Shown here: one piece after another, positions 1-11,525 of the stretch
How the letters are laid out: every line of letters begins with the position of its first letter
How positions within the stretch are numbered: position 1 is the first letter of the stretch
Origin: Cristatella mucedo
Lineage: Eukaryota > Bryozoa > Phylactolaemata > Cristatellidae
Assembly: GCA_009760855.2 (NCBI GenBank)
Contig: WPIO01000007.1
Coordinates: forward strand, 11,563,501-11,627,500
DNA: 64,000 bases
Reading direction: 5' to 3'
The notes under the pieces: generated by a model
The model's input: only the letters and a program-made list of their open reading frames with translations
Told to the model about the DNA's origin: nothing
The model's database searches: none
Position numbers and translations under genes: made by a program

Positions 1-173
1 GCCACTGTCCCACGGGGGCCCCCTTCAACCCCAGGAAAACGTCTCTCCTGCGACCCCCTAACTAGGAGCAGCAAAAAAAAAAGACAACCGCGAGTATGTG
101 GAGAAAAGTGTTGGCATTTGCCAAGAGCTAAACGACATCGGTACGGCTATGACATCCCGAGCTGAACAAGTGA

Positions 174-344
174 GCCGTGATGGTTCACTGGGTAAGGCGG
201 TTGCTTTCACGACCTCTGCCCCCCCCCCGAGTAGGTCGTGGGTTCGAATCATGCGCTGGGCGATCCTTTATTGCCGCTACAATCGGTGGTGATAGCCTTT
301 AAGGCACTTCTGTCGCTATATAAAAAAGACTGTTAAATCAGCTG
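174..344 (+). mobile_element. tRNA-derived SINE, subfamily 1
   Basis: The head reads GCCGTGATGGTTCACTGGGTAAGG (A-box-like), and a B-box-like GGTTCGAATC follows about 60 bases later. The body then has the family landmarks CCTTTATTGCCGCTAC, GGTGGTGATAGCC, CTGTCGCTATA and TTAAATCAGCTGG. These landmarks recur in over ten places in the window, which defines the family. A run of C bases interrupts the region before the B box. Confidence 0.85.
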
Positions 345-558
345 GTATTGGTTTGAGGACCATCAGCGTGCTGCTACAATGCAAAGCCACGAGATCGCAC
401 GAGGCCCTGGTGAAGCGAAATGAGAAGTGTAGAACGAATAAGCACAGCACGAGTAAGAGTGCTGCTGGCCAATGAGCATCGCCGTGCGAAATGGGTGGTT
501 GCAGGAGCAGGCTGACCGCAGGTGTCACCACCCCAAGCACTGCCCCATCACCACAGGC

Positions 559-1134
559 TCAAAGACTGCTGCTGCTGCTGCTGCTGCTGCTGCCGCACCA
601 CACCACACTGCCGCCGCTGGCAGCCGATTCTCTCACCTCACCCACGGAGGGCTCGATGGCATGAAGCGCCGACCCACCGCCAGCCGGCTGCTGCGCTGCT
701 GCAGCCGCCACAGCACTCGCAGCCCCGGACGCGTCGACGAGCACACCTCCGTCGATGGCGACCGTTGCACCGTCGCTCAAGCCGCCAGCATCGAGAGTCG
801 GCTCTCCACACGACGCCACCGTCGTCGGCAGATGCAGCAGCGAGCTGGCCGTGTCTTCATCCTCCTCGTCCGAGCCAACGTCGTCGATGTTGTCATTGCA
901 GTGAGGCGGCAGCCGCTCGTGCACGACGTGTATCGTCTGGGTATCTACTCCTTCGTCGTCGCCGCCCACAGCGACGCCGGCCACGAGGTCGTCGGACTGA
1001 TCGTGAGCATCTGACAGCCTGACGAGGGTGGCATAAATCACTGCAACGAATGCAGAGAGCAGGAGCGTCTCGCGATGGCTCGCGAAGCTGTCCACGCAGA
1101 GGCCTTGCTCCTTGAACACGGACCGCTCCCATGG
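559..1134 (-). CDS. Candidate terminal coding exon, acidic protein with one hydrophobic segment
   Basis: This minus-strand reading frame of about 190 codons has no ATG near its start. It could begin at a splice acceptor (TTTGTAG at 1135-1141). It ends in a serine run encoded by a CAG/GCT repeat, followed by a stop. Near the start lies a hydrophobic stretch, TLLLSAFVAVIYATLV, that could span a membrane. An acidic block, DDVGSDEEDED, follows, then alanine- and glycine-rich sequence. The composition looks like protein rather than chance, but the plus strand is also open over much of the interval, as often happens in GC-rich repeats. I do not recognise the family, and no partner exon was found. 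It could be a spurious open frame. Confidence 0.28.
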   Translation of the reverse strand, partial: PWERSVFKEQGLCVDSFASHRETLLLSAFVAVIYATLVRLSDAHDQSDDLVAGVAVGGDDEGVDTQTIHVVHERLPPHCNDNIDDVGSDEEDEDTASSLLHLPTTVASCGEPTLDAGGLSDGATVAIDGGVLVDASGAASAVAAAAAQQPAGGGSALHAIEPSVGEVRESAASGGSVVWCGSSSSSSSSSL

Positions 1135-1141
1135 CTACAAA

Positions 1142-1599
1142 CGGGACGCTTCCCTCGCTCGAGTCTCCAACGCCAGACCTGGGCCTGCAGAGCCGAGGGC
1201 CTTGGCTCTTAGCCGAGTGGCCCGTTCCAGCAGCACACAGCCAGTGTCTCCGAAAGGCAGCCAGATTAGTATGTGATCATGCGCCGAAGACAGCAGCGCA
1301 CTGGGTGCATTCCAATCTGCCTTTCGAGCTCTCTCATCGGTTAATGATTGCAGCGGGCCCTGCATGATGCCACCGACAGCCTCGTGTGCTCCAACGCTTG
1401 CATGCGCTTGCATTTGCTTGATAGCGTGTGTGCACTCGTGGCAGAGCTATAGCGTAAGCATGCAGAGGACACAGACCCGAGATGGAGCAAACGCATTGAG
1501 GAATGGGCGGGCTTTCAGATATCTTTAATGCCAAGTGAGGGAGCTTCACGATGTCGGTCGGTAGGCATTTATAGCCTTTAGTAGCACTCGAATAAATGG
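1142..1599. other. No recognisable feature
   Basis: Short open frames occur on both strands, but none resembles a known protein. The left part could belong to an upstream exon of the minus-strand candidate at 559-1134; no acceptor and donor pair was convincing. Confidence 0.3.
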
Positions 1600-2563
1600 C
1601 ACACTAACCAAAGGATTTGAGGCCAGCTAGAGGCACAGTTATACGACTTGATTCAGTAGAGTGGGAGGTATGCTGGGAAGTTTGAGTTGAGAGTATTTTT
1701 AAGAGGTATGCCGGAGCAACAGACTTAAGGGAACTAAGCGTGAGCGACAAAACCTGAAAGCAGATTCAATAGTGGATGGGGAGCCAGGGCAGATCGGTGA
1801 GAAGTGGAGTAACAATGCACTAGTTGCTATGCTCACGGCAGATGTGCCTAGCTGCAGAGTTGTGCACCAACTGTGAGCATCTTATTGCACAGGCAAGAAG
1901 ATCTACGAGGAGTGAGCAATAGAAGTCTAGTTGGAATGTCATAAATGCATGGACCGGCTGTGGAATCCTTATCTAAGCGAATTTCGTAATGGCAAGTAGC
2001 TGAAATATTGCAAACTACAATTGAAAGCTGATGTGGTCATCGAGTAAAAAGTCACATTGAAACAGAGCACCCAGACTGCATGCAGATGCAATACGATATA
2101 GGCTGCCTGAATCCATTTTAAGGGTTAAGCTTTTCAATTTCTGACCAACATTTGGTTGACTCATTTTTTTTGGTTAACAAGTAAGAGTTGATCGTCATTT
2201 GATTTGAGAAAGTCTTGTGATATCCAAGCACGAATGTCAGAAATGCATGCAGCATGGGAGTTCAAGGAATTCGAGTTGCTGGAAGGCAGGGCAGACTCAA
2301 AGCAAAGGTACAGCATCTCCTTGACGTGAAAATGAAAGCTTAGATTGTGCTTTGCGATTACATCGGCAAGATAGAGAACAAAAATTCAAAGAAGAGGCGG
2401 ACCAAGCACAGATCAGGGAAACCTCATTCTGTATATTCTTGGAGGACCATACCCCGGTCACATCAATGCTCAGAAATCTCCAACTGAGATGGGGCCTAAA
2501 CCAAGGCAGTGCAGTGCCCGTGATGCCCAAGCAAGATGAGAGGCACTCAAAGAAGGTTCCTGA
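1600..2563 (-). mobile_element. LINE-A fragment, decayed
   Basis: Read on the minus strand, this matches the reverse transcriptase half of the copy at 16151-17921. The order includes SCLGITGTALPWFRPHLSW and degraded versions of the palm and C-terminal segments. The frame is broken many times. Both ends are truncated, and no (ATT)n tail is present. Confidence 0.8.
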
Positions 2564-2686
2564 ACCGAGCCTCACTCTCACACATGGAAAAAACAACTAA
2601 CCACTCGTCATTTCTATGCACTCGTCATTTCAGCTAAAGCCTCAGCCTCAGCTACTCGTAGTGGATATATTGCTATATTACTGCCG

Positions 2687-2849
2687 AATGCTGGCACACT
2701 AGGTAAGGCGGCTGCTTTCACGACCTCGGGACCGAGGTCGTGGGTTCGATTCCTGCGGTGGGCGATTCTTTATCGCCCCTGCAAGCGGCGGTGATAGCCG
2801 TAAAGGCTCTTCTGTCGCTATACAAAGAGAGGCTGTTTAATCAGCTAGG
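2687..2849 (+). mobile_element. tRNA-derived SINE, subfamily 1
   Basis: Well preserved: GGCACACTAGGTAAGGCGG, then GGTCGTGGGTTCGATTCCTG (B box), GGTGATAGCCGTAAAGG and GCTGTTTAATCAGCTAGG. It is closest to the copy at 32651-32815, which shares the ACACTAGG head and the TTTAATCAGCT end. Confidence 0.9.
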
Positions 2850-3356
2850 ATAGTCTATGAGGAACAGCATTGAATTAGGCACATACAGCTAGTCGGACGA
2901 CTTAAGAGAAAAGAGATAGAAAATCGTGTTAGAACCGAATGAAAATCAAAAGCAATAGTAAATAGAAGAACAGCTCACGTTAGATGTCATTTATTCAGAC
3001 TCAGATCGGTAAAATGGAATTCTACTCAACAAACCCTTTCAAAATAAAAAGACACTTGTAATAACCTGTGGAGTGGGCATGGCAGAGACTATGCATGGCC
3101 CAGAGACAATCTGGGGGGGTACAAAGAAGCTAATGGCGTTGCACCAGTTTTTACAAGTGCAGATGACCAAAGCAGTGGCAAACCTTGTAAGGTCAATCAG
3201 AGTGGAAGTTTTTACTTGAATCTGCAATTAGACTGAGGTTACCACAGTTCACTTAGCAAAGTCAACACATGGCCGAATTACGCAGATTTAAAGATCAATA
3301 TAGAGGCCCGGCCAGGATAAATGGCAAGCCGAGCAATACATCCCTTCGAATCAGTC
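2850..3356. other. No recognisable feature
   Basis: AT-rich spacer between a SINE and a LINE-A copy. No open frame, tRNA or repeat was recognised here. Confidence 0.4.
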
Positions 3357-4030
3357 TAATAATAATAATAACAATACACTTGATGAAGCGCCCCGCCCCC
3401 AGAGAACTCAATCTCATTCTAGGCGCTTTACATTTGCTGCAAAGGAAACGAGATCGAATGGTTAGTGAAATCATGCTTGATAAACAACATGAATAACATG
3501 GTTAGGGGTGACATGCACAGGGTCAGCATGCAAGTGTGGTTAGTGGCAGCATGCACAGTGTCAGCACGCATAAGCAGATCAAGGACGAATCACAGGGACC
3601 CACTAAATGCTGTCCTAAATAGGTGCTTTTTAAGTTCTTTTTAAATGTGGTCAAGTCAGGAGATGTTGTGATGCAAGTCGGGAGTGAGTTCCAGGCTTTG
3701 GGACAAATGCGCGGTCTCCAAAAACTTTGAGGTTTGTACATGTTATTGGTAAACAGTTGGATTCCGAAAAGCAGGTGGTACGATTATTGGCCTGGTGGGA
3801 GAGAAGATCTGATAGGTAGGCTGGAGCCAAAGAATGAAGGGACCTAAAAGTAAGCAACAAAACCTTGAAGTCGATCCGTTGCTTGACAGGGAGCCAGTGC
3901 AGGTTGGCGAGAAGTGGTGTGGTGTGGCAACTGCGACGCTCACGACAGACAAGCGCCTAGCTGCAGAGTTTTGCAACAGCTGCAAGCGCCTGATCGCACG
4001 TGCCGGTAGGGCAGATGCCGGTAGGTCTAG
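3357..4030 (-). mobile_element. LINE-A 3' fragment
   Basis: The minus-strand 3' end is intact. It begins on the plus strand with (TAA)n, followed by the complement of the CAAATGTAAAGCGCCTAGA tail. It extends through the C-terminal reverse transcriptase region (SFWRPRICPKAWNSLPTC) and stops about 670 bases from the tail. With the plus-strand copy at 4192-4770 it forms a large inverted pair with both tails facing outward. Confidence 0.9.
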
Positions 4031-4191
4031 ATGAGGACAGGGCCAGGTGGCGCCGGTTCCCTAGGTTTTCGTTAGCCTCAGCCAGCTTGTCTGTTTTTTT
4101 CGGGTGCTTAGAATGCATGTATGCATGTGCATGAGTCACAGCGCATTACTAGCACGAGGTCTTAACAACACTTGGCCATTTATCATGAGCA

Positions 4192-4770
4192 GCAAGTTGC
4201 CACATCACACCACTTCTCACCGACCTGCACTGGCTTCCAATCAAGCAGCGTGTCGACTTCAAGGTTCTGTCATCTACTTGTAGGTCCCTTCTTTCTCTGG
4301 CTCCAGCCAACCTATCAGAACTGCACTACCACCAGGCCTAGCATCATACCACCCGCTTTTCGGAGTGCAAACGTTTACCTATACCTAATACAAACCTCAT
4401 ATTCTTTGGAGATCGTGCCTTTAGTTCGTATGCTCCCGAAGCCTCGAACTCACTCCCAACTTGCATCACATCTCATGACTTAACATCATTTAAAAAGAAA
4501 CTAAAACCACACCTGTTTATTGCAGCATTTCGCAGGTCCGTGTGATTCAACCTTTGTGTGCTTATGCATGCTGACACTGTGTAAGCTACCACTAACCACA
4601 CTTGCAAGTTGACCCTGTGCATGTCACCCCTAACCATGTTATTCTTGTTTGTTGAGCATGCTACCACTAACCATTCGACCGTGCTTCCTTTGCAGCAAAT
4701 GTAAAGTGCCTAGAAAGAGATTTGAGCTCTCTGAGGGCGCTATATCAAATGTATTTTTATTATTATTATC
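4192..4770 (+). mobile_element. LINE-A 3' fragment
   Basis: Begins at TTGCCACATCACACCACTTC, inside the C-terminal coding region. It runs through the 3' UTR and ends in GAGGGCGCTATATCAAATG followed by (ATT)n. The coding part has lost its frame. It is arranged head to head with the minus-strand copy at 3357-4030, with a 160-base spacer. Confidence 0.9.
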
Positions 4771-4805
4771 TGAAAGCACCATAACAAATGCATGACTAAT
4801 ATTAT

Positions 4806-4900
4806 TTCCACTAACCATCTGATCCTGCTTCGTTCACAGATATGTAAAGTGCTTAGAAAGAGATTAAGTTTTCCAAGGGAGCCAAACAAATATATTATCA
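4806..4900 (+). repeat. LINE-A tail fragment
   Basis: Only the last 90 bases of the 3' UTR remain: CACTAACCATCTGATCCTGC, then ATGTAAAGTGCTTAGAAAGA and a degraded terminal repeat. It directly follows another LINE-A tail. Confidence 0.7.
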
Positions 4901-5327
4901 TTGTATGCTACAAAGATATGCATGGACTTTGTATCTTCGGTCTGCTACTAGTCTATTTCAATGGCTCGTGCATACAAAGCACAATGAGAGCAGCAAAGTC
5001 ATTAACTTTGGCCATGCACAGTTGCAACTAATCATCTAAGTGAGAACAGGACGGCCTGATCTTATAAATGATTCCAAACATCTTTGAAGACCTGGTAAGG
5101 TGGCTGCACATGTCAATGACGAGCATTGTCTTCTGTCAGGGATAGCGTTGCATGCATCTTACTAAGCCATGATTTCTAAGGCAGCATTTCACATATCTGG
5201 CATCCTCCTGTATAGGGAGGGCAGCATAATCACACAGGCATTCTGAACACTCCACCATAAGTGTAAGCCAAGAACAAGGCGTGTGCCAACTCGTGCCGGC
5301 AAAAAAATAAGCAAACAGTGCGGTGCA

Positions 5328-5341
5328 CACGCGCGCGCACG

Positions 5342-5380
<39 letters not shown>
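5328..5380 (+). repeat. (CG/CA)n microsatellite
   Basis: Alternating purine-pyrimidine run: GCGC/CACGCG blocks followed by about 14 CA units. Such runs can adopt Z-DNA; no gene context gives it a role. Confidence 0.95.
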
Positions 5381-5382
<2 letters not shown>

Positions 5383-8154
5383 CAACTGTGCTGCAATCAC
5401 TAGCGTTCAAAAACCAAGTCTGTTACTGTCCTACTGCAAGGGCAGGACTGAAACTGCTGCTTTTCCTACACATTGCATGGTGAGCAAATTCTGTTTCTTA
5501 CGCGCCGGCCATAAACCTGGCTGCAGCCAGACGACAGCCGGCTTATGAAGCTGCTTGCGGCTCTCGGTGATAGCGCTGTCCAGCTGACCATCGTTGCGCC
5601 AGGAAGGAAGTCGCGGGACAGGAGAGAGGGTATTGGATGGGGCAATAGTCCTACAATCGACACGCCGAGGGCAAGGCCCCACTGCCGAACTCAACCAAGC
5701 CTTCACAAAGCCGACTGTTGTGCTCCCTTCCCTTACGAACTGCTACTTGCATAACAGCGGCTAACGGTACAAATATGCTCGGGGATCGCAGCCGCTGAAT
5801 GACAGAACGCTAGCCCACAGAAGAGCTGCTCGGCCGGCTTCGCCAGACCGCTGCACAGCCAGACATTACATTTCGGCGACAGTCGGGCTTAACGGGAAAG
5901 CCACCGGTGCCAAGGCAACGCCTTTAACCGGCCTGCGCTATCTGCAAGCCAGACTAGCGGCGCGTAACTAAGATAGAGCGCCGCCTCAGTATTTTGCAGC
6001 GTGCGGTTCACCAATTCAAAGCAATGCGCAGCTGCTGAGCTGCAGTAGGAACGCTTTCGGCTCGTACACAGGCTTTCCTACGGGATGCTTACGGACAGTT
6101 AAGAGTGCTGCACTCGGCGTTTACGATAATACTTCCTAAACTGATCTACCGACTAAGTATTAATGCAGAATACGCGCCAGCGAACGAGTTGGCGGTGCGG
6201 AAGAGAAGGAACTCGAGACGCTAACCTTCTTACGGTTAAATGTGCACAGGAAAAAAACCAATGAAGTCTATTGAAAAGGGGCGCCGACAGGGAGCTAAGC
6301 GCAAGCTGGGCTCAAAACGCACAGCTCGCCAATGTCAGGAGCTATGACCGGCATAAATACACCGTCACCCAAGCGGGCAGGCACTCAGGCACTCCCCGCC
6401 CCACCAGCCAGGTTCCTACGCGCGCATAGGAATCCTAAGTATCACTGCGCTCGCAAACGGCAGAATTCGCCCGGAGTATCTGCGGTGGCTCCCGGACTAT
6501 AGACTATTCCTTCGGCCAGCTGACACCTACGCGTACGAATCCAAGGGCAACAGGATCGTCAGTAAATAAAACGGCTTAATACGTTACCAGGATGGCCTTC
6601 CGCCGTCGCCCGTCTGGCGTCGACGTTCATTTTTCGTACATCAGTGTAGCTATCCGGTGTACAAAATGGCGGTGATTGGGATCGCTGGTGGCTTGGGGGG
6701 ATTGCCCTCCAATCCCCCGGTAGCTTCTCGGCCGTCCTGCCCGCCGCTTCTGCCGGCACGGGCTTATAACTCGAAAGTTGTCCTGGTTGTCAGGCTCGCT
6801 GCGTCTGACTCGATCACGCTCGTAGGTAGCAGAGGCCTCGCGAGCTTACTGGCCGCGTCTCGTTCCCACTTTTTCATTATTTCTGTGGGTCTGACTTAGC
6901 ATACTAGGTAACCTGACTTAGCAGAACGACCAGCCATGGCAATCGTTATCGACCACTGCGCAGAAGCCACCAGATTATAAAACGCTCGTGCTAATTCAAA
7001 CATGCATACCCTGAAAAACGATAATAAAGCACCCGAGCCGCTGGGCAGTACATTTGATGCCACGCCCAATTGCGGATACTGATGGTCATCGAGCGCTCGT
7101 CTATGAACGGCGAACTATATCTTGTTTTCCCTAGACTTGGGGTAAAGATGAGCTAGTTTTATATAAAAGGCTTAGCTGCCTACTAGAGCTTTATATTTTT
7201 TCTAAACTTAGGTAACGTAAGGTAATCGAATTTAATTATCGCTGCAGACGCCGTAGCTAAAGTGCTTGCATCATAACTTACGCTATTCCGCTTATGGCTG
7301 TACACTGCCAAGTCAAGCCTAGACAGACAGATGCAGTGAATTTCTAGGTCATGTGCAGCGTTGACATATTTTTGTAGCTCGCACCTACTACAGGTCGCTG
7401 ACCCACCCGTTTTGGTATAAGGACAGAAGACACCAGCATGCTAATTATTGAGACACTACGCACGCACGCTCTCGAGCGCGCGAAAACGTTCTAAAGCTTT
7501 CTTTTCCATAATCATGGACGTATACAGCAAAATTTATTCGACCGAAATCGAAATTCTTTCCAGAGTCGATTAAAACAAGCAGAGTTGAACTAGTATTTCA
7601 AATTTCACTCCGATACTTGGAGTATTAGCCGAGTTAAGGATTTTACAAAGCACAAGCGTACAGTGGAAATAAAGCTGAGTATAAGTCACCATATTGCACC
7701 TCAACAAGCTTTATGCGTATACCTCGAGCTATCAAGGTTTGATAAGTTGGGATATAAGTAGCATATGACGCGGAGAGAATAATTTGTAATTTGTAGATAT
7801 GTTTTTCCGGTTTACATCCGGCTTAGACGAGGTTGGCATAACCATTTTTTTTCTTTCATGCGGAATTCGTCGAAAATTCTATCCCATTTCAAGCATATTC
7901 GTCTTGGAAAAATTTCCCTTAACAAATACTTCATCGTCAGATCGATTTTATAAGCCTTTTCCTGACATTCCCCGTAAACATATTTTCCTACTTGAGATGA
8001 TTTAGTTTTAATTATTGAGATAATTATGCTTTGCTGTAAATTTTTCTTAATTGCTGCTGTGTGGTACTGCGAAAATTCAGGGGGTGCTTAGATAAGGGTA
8101 CCATACCCAAAGTAGTCCATAAAAATGCAATATCTTGCCTCGACTTTTGAAACT
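5381..8154. other. Intergenic stretch without recognised genes
   Basis: The 5400-6700 part is moderately GC-rich and has a YY1-like AAAATGGCGGT at 6664-6674, but no convincing coding frame. The 6900-8150 part is AT-rich. No repeat family from elsewhere in the window was recognised here. Confidence 0.35.
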
Positions 8155-9204
8155 CTCTTTCGAAAAGTCACGAATGCCACGCAAAGCCATTTCTCACTGA
8201 CCTGCTCTGACTCCCTATCGATTAGTTACCGTTACCAGTTATCAGTTACCGTTGTGTACAATTGGCAGGATCCCCTAACCCCTCTAGCATTCTCGTTTCG
8301 ATTCTTCTCGAACGTCACTATTCTATTGGCACTAGTCTTGTACGGAGCTTCATGTGAACTTGTACAGACTGTCCTGTGGGCTGAGAACTAGATCTGCATA
8401 CAACCGCCACGTTAAAAACGATTTCGTCTTATTTGAACTTCCTCTTCGCTGCATCAAGATCACTTACATGGGTAGCTCAGACATGTACTTACTATTTCGT
8501 TCAACACTCACATCGTGCTTGCCCTTTTTAGTTGTCACTTTTTGAAACGGCTGAGCTAGTATGACTCACACCTCTAGCTTTCGCTATACAACCTATAATG
8601 CCGTGACGTCTTCACTTCTTCTACAGCTTCTTTTTTACTCTGGAATATATAAGTATCTGAGTTTTGTCGCTCACTTTTAGATCACTTCATTCTTTGGCTC
8701 CAGCCAATCTCTCAGAGCTACTAGCCCACCAGGCCAAGCATCATACCACCCGCTTCTCGGATTCCAACAGTTTACCAATACTTCGTACAAACCTTAAATC
8801 CTTTGGAGACCGTGCATCTTTAGTTCGTATGCTCCCAAAGCCTGGAACTCCCTCCCGACATGCATCAGAACATCCTCTGACTTGACCACATTTAAAAAGA
8901 ACTTAAAAAACACACTAATTTAGGACAGCATTTAGTGGGCCCCTGTGACTCGTCCTTCATGTGCTTATGCGTGCTGGCACTGTGCATGCTGCCACTAAAC
9001 ACATTTAGATGCTGTCCCTGTGCATGTCAACCCTAACCACGTTCTTCATGTTGTTTATCAAGCATGAAATTACTCACGATTCAATCGCGTTTACCTTTGC
9101 AGCAAACGTAAACGCCTAGGAAGAGATTGCATTCTCTCAGGGCGCTTTATCAAGTGCAATATTATTATTGTTACTCTTTTATTATTATTATTATTTTTTA
9201 TTAT
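8155..9204 (+). mobile_element. LINE-A 3' fragment with a 425-base interruption
   Basis: The C-terminal region starts near 8155 (CACTGACCTGCTCTGACTCC). It is broken from about 8221 to 8645 by sequence unrelated to the element. It resumes at TTTTGTCGCTCACTTTTAG and runs to GGCGCTTTATCAAGTGCAAT plus (ATT)n. The resumed part encodes recognisable SLTFRSLHSLAPANLSELLA with later frameshifts. Confidence 0.85.
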
Positions 9205-9280
9205 GAATGTACCATCTAGGGAATCATCTGCTGCATGACACATACAGCATGCCTTTTCATGGTCACCCACTGCTTTTTAA

Positions 9281-9719
9281 AAGAAAATCGTACCACCCGC
9301 TTTTCTGAATCTAACTGCTTACCTATAACTCGTGCAAACCTCAAATCCTTTGGAGACCGTACCTTTAGTTCGTATGCTCCCAAAGCCTGGAACTCACTCC
9401 CGATTTGCGTCACGACATCTCCTGACTTTTCCACATTTAAAAAGAAACTGAAGATGCATCTACTTATGACAGCATTTAGTGGGTCTCTGCGATTCGACCT
9501 TAATGTGCTTATGCGTGCTGACACTGTGCATGCTGCCACTGACCATACTTGCATGCTGACCCTGTGCACGTCACTCCTAACCATGTTACTTGTTGTTTAT
9601 TGAGCACGCTACTACGGAGCATTCGATCGAGCTTCCTTTGCAGCAAATGTAAAGTGCCCAGAAAAGATTGAGTTCTCTGAGGCTATATCAAATGTATTAT
9701 TATTATTATTATTATTATA
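9281..9719 (+). mobile_element. LINE-A 3' fragment
   Basis: Starts at AATCGTACCACCCGCTTTTC and ends in TATATCAAATGTATT(ATT)n. It includes an open segment, SPDFSTFKKKLKMHLLMTAF, that matches the extreme C-terminus of the reverse transcriptase ORF. It lies in tandem with the preceding LINE-A copy. Confidence 0.9.
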
Positions 9720-10259
9720 AAGTAAAGATCACCAAATTCAACAGGCTACTGGTCCCACCTTCAATAGTTTATAGGCTATTCGTCCCATCTCCTGCCCATC
9801 ATAAAACTCTAAAGTTCATGTGCAGGCAATCTGCGCCTATCACCAAGCCGTAAATTACCGTGCACTAACCCTAAGCTATCAACTCGACCAACCGTTGATC
9901 TGCAATATCATAAAACCCTAAAGCAACCCAAATGCTGCTGAAATAGAAGCCTTGCACAATAAATGCCATTCATTGTCTATACGCATATTCCTAAATCCTA
10001 ACCATAAACTATAGTCATCAGCCCAAGGCATTCGAGTGCCAAAGCGATTGTATGCAATAAAAACGAAGCAGCGACTCGTCTAAAAGCCTCTACCGCGTGG
10101 CGATACGCTACGCATTTACATAGCGGCACAAGTGCCTTACCGGTTAGCATTTCTCTCGCAATGAAGAATCGACTAGCAACGCAGCACTAGACCGTAACAT
10201 GCGGATCGTGAAGTGCGACAGCACAGTGTTTCGGTTTGGGCTCCGTACCTGGTGCGAGT
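9720..10259. other. No recognisable feature
   Basis: AT-rich spacer with a run of short direct echoes (ACCCTAA, CATAAAACCCTAA) but no ordered repeat. No gene was seen. Confidence 0.35.
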
Positions 10260-11170
10260 GAATGCCAAGTACAAGCACCGCGCCGCAGGCCGCCAGCCGG
10301 CGAAGTCGCTTTCCGCTACACCCTAAACGACCTCCACGGACCGCCGCCGACATAGGTTGTACCACCTGCCTTCGCACCAGATCGGATGACCGACGGATGC
10401 GAGCAGAGCTCGATCGGTCGAGCTCGGATAGTTTGAGCGCCGCTCTCTCCCCGCGGCGACAGTCGCGACAGCGATTAGCACCGCGATGCGCGAGATCGTC
10501 GAACTGTCTAATTCTGCTACAACAATGCGAAGCTGTAAGTGTCCTCTCGAATTCAAGAGGTACACGCACTTTGCGAGGTCTTCGGAGCCACAAAAAGCAG
10601 CAGCGACTGCGTTGAGCGCATCGGCGCCGCCCTCCCACTTGCCTAGAAAGATAATAAGTTCTCCGAAGGCGCTATACAATTGCATTGTTACTAATATTAT
10701 TACTACTTGTTATTTACCAGTCTGACCAGGCAGGGCTTTCGCACCGACGGGGCTGTGGCGGCCTCGCATCGCCGCCGCCCGGCCGCCGCATGGCGCGCCA
10801 CCGGCTGTGGCTGCTCGGCAGTGCTAGCTGCTTCGCGGTCGTGTTGCGTTGCTCGTTGTGGCGCGGTAAAAAATAATTATGCGTCAAGAGCGGAGCTCGC
10901 GACGAGCGAGCTGAACGCTCAGGGCTCTCCGTCCCCTGGCGACAGCAGAGGTAAGCAGGCAGGACCCGCCTTTTGACCCCCGCAGCTGTTGCGGCGTCTC
11001 GATCGAGCGTGCTTACCGCTTGACCGCTCGCAGTGCCGATCGAGAAGTCAGCCGCGAAGGCACGAACAGCGCCACCGCACGCGCATTCGACCGGCCGTCT
11101 ACGTTCCGGCGTTCGGATTTCAATCCATCCCTAGAGAAGCCACGCTACGTCTGTCCGTCCGTCCATCCTG
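10260..11170. promoter_or_regulatory. CpG-rich block, possible promoter
   Basis: CpG dinucleotides are dense here, unlike the flanks. An ATG at 10790 opens a short frame, MARHRLWLLGSASCFAVVLR, that looks like a signal peptide. It reaches a possible donor (GCGCG|GTAAAA at 10864). No downstream exon was identified, so a gene is only suspected. A LINE-like tail (10637-10713) lies within the block. Confidence 0.3.
10637..10713 (+). repeat. LINE/SINE tail fragment
   Basis: TTGCCTAGAAAGATAATAAG, then CCGAAGGCGCTATACAATTG and degraded (ATT)n. Only the tail is recognisable; it could come from LINE-A or from a SINE that shares the tail. Confidence 0.65.
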
Positions 11171-11265
11171 GACTTCCGCTGTATACGATTTAAAGCATCC
11201 GAAGAGCTTCGAGGGAATTTTGCTTCAGAGTATCCAGACCGCCTCATTGGGCTATTACGTACTGG

Positions 11266-11423
11266 GCCGCAGTAGCCCTTGAGGTCAGGTGCTTGCTCTC
11301 CACGACCGAGATCGTGGGTTCGAATCCTGCAGTGGGCGATCTTTTATTGCCAGCTGCAAGAGGTGGTGAAAGCCATTAAAGCTCTTATGGCGCTATATAA
11401 ATGAGGCTGTTAAATCAGCTGAT
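11266..11423 (+). mobile_element. tRNA-derived SINE, subfamily 2
   Basis: Head AGTAGCCCTTGAGGTCAGGTGC, B box GTGGGTTCGAATCC, body CTTTTATTGCCAGCTGCAAG, end GAGGCTGTTAAATCAGCTG. The GAGGT(A/C)AGGTGCTTGCTC head sets this subfamily apart from the ACTAGGTAAGGCGG copies. Related copies lie at 24593 and 60119. Confidence 0.88.
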
Positions 11424-11441
11424 ACCTCCGCTACAACATTA

Positions 11442-11525
11442 AATAATAATAATAGTACTTTTGTTGTAGCGAACTCAGAGAACTCATTATCTTTCAAGGC
11501 ATTTTATATTTGCTGCAAAACACAA
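11442..11525 (-). repeat. LINE-A tail fragment
   Basis: Plus-strand AATAATAATAGTACTTTTG, then AACTCAGAGAACTCATTATC and TTTATATTTGCTGCAAAACA is the complement of the LINE-A 3' end. No coding sequence follows. Confidence 0.75.

Noticed and set aside
174-344. Possible tRNA genes at the SINE heads
   Set aside because: A and B boxes are present, but no cloverleaf can be closed (no matching acceptor stem), and the same SINE body follows each head.
3357-4770. Twin-primed inversion as the origin of the inverted LINE pair
   Set aside because: Both halves keep their own 3' tail at the outer ends; twin priming leaves a single tail.
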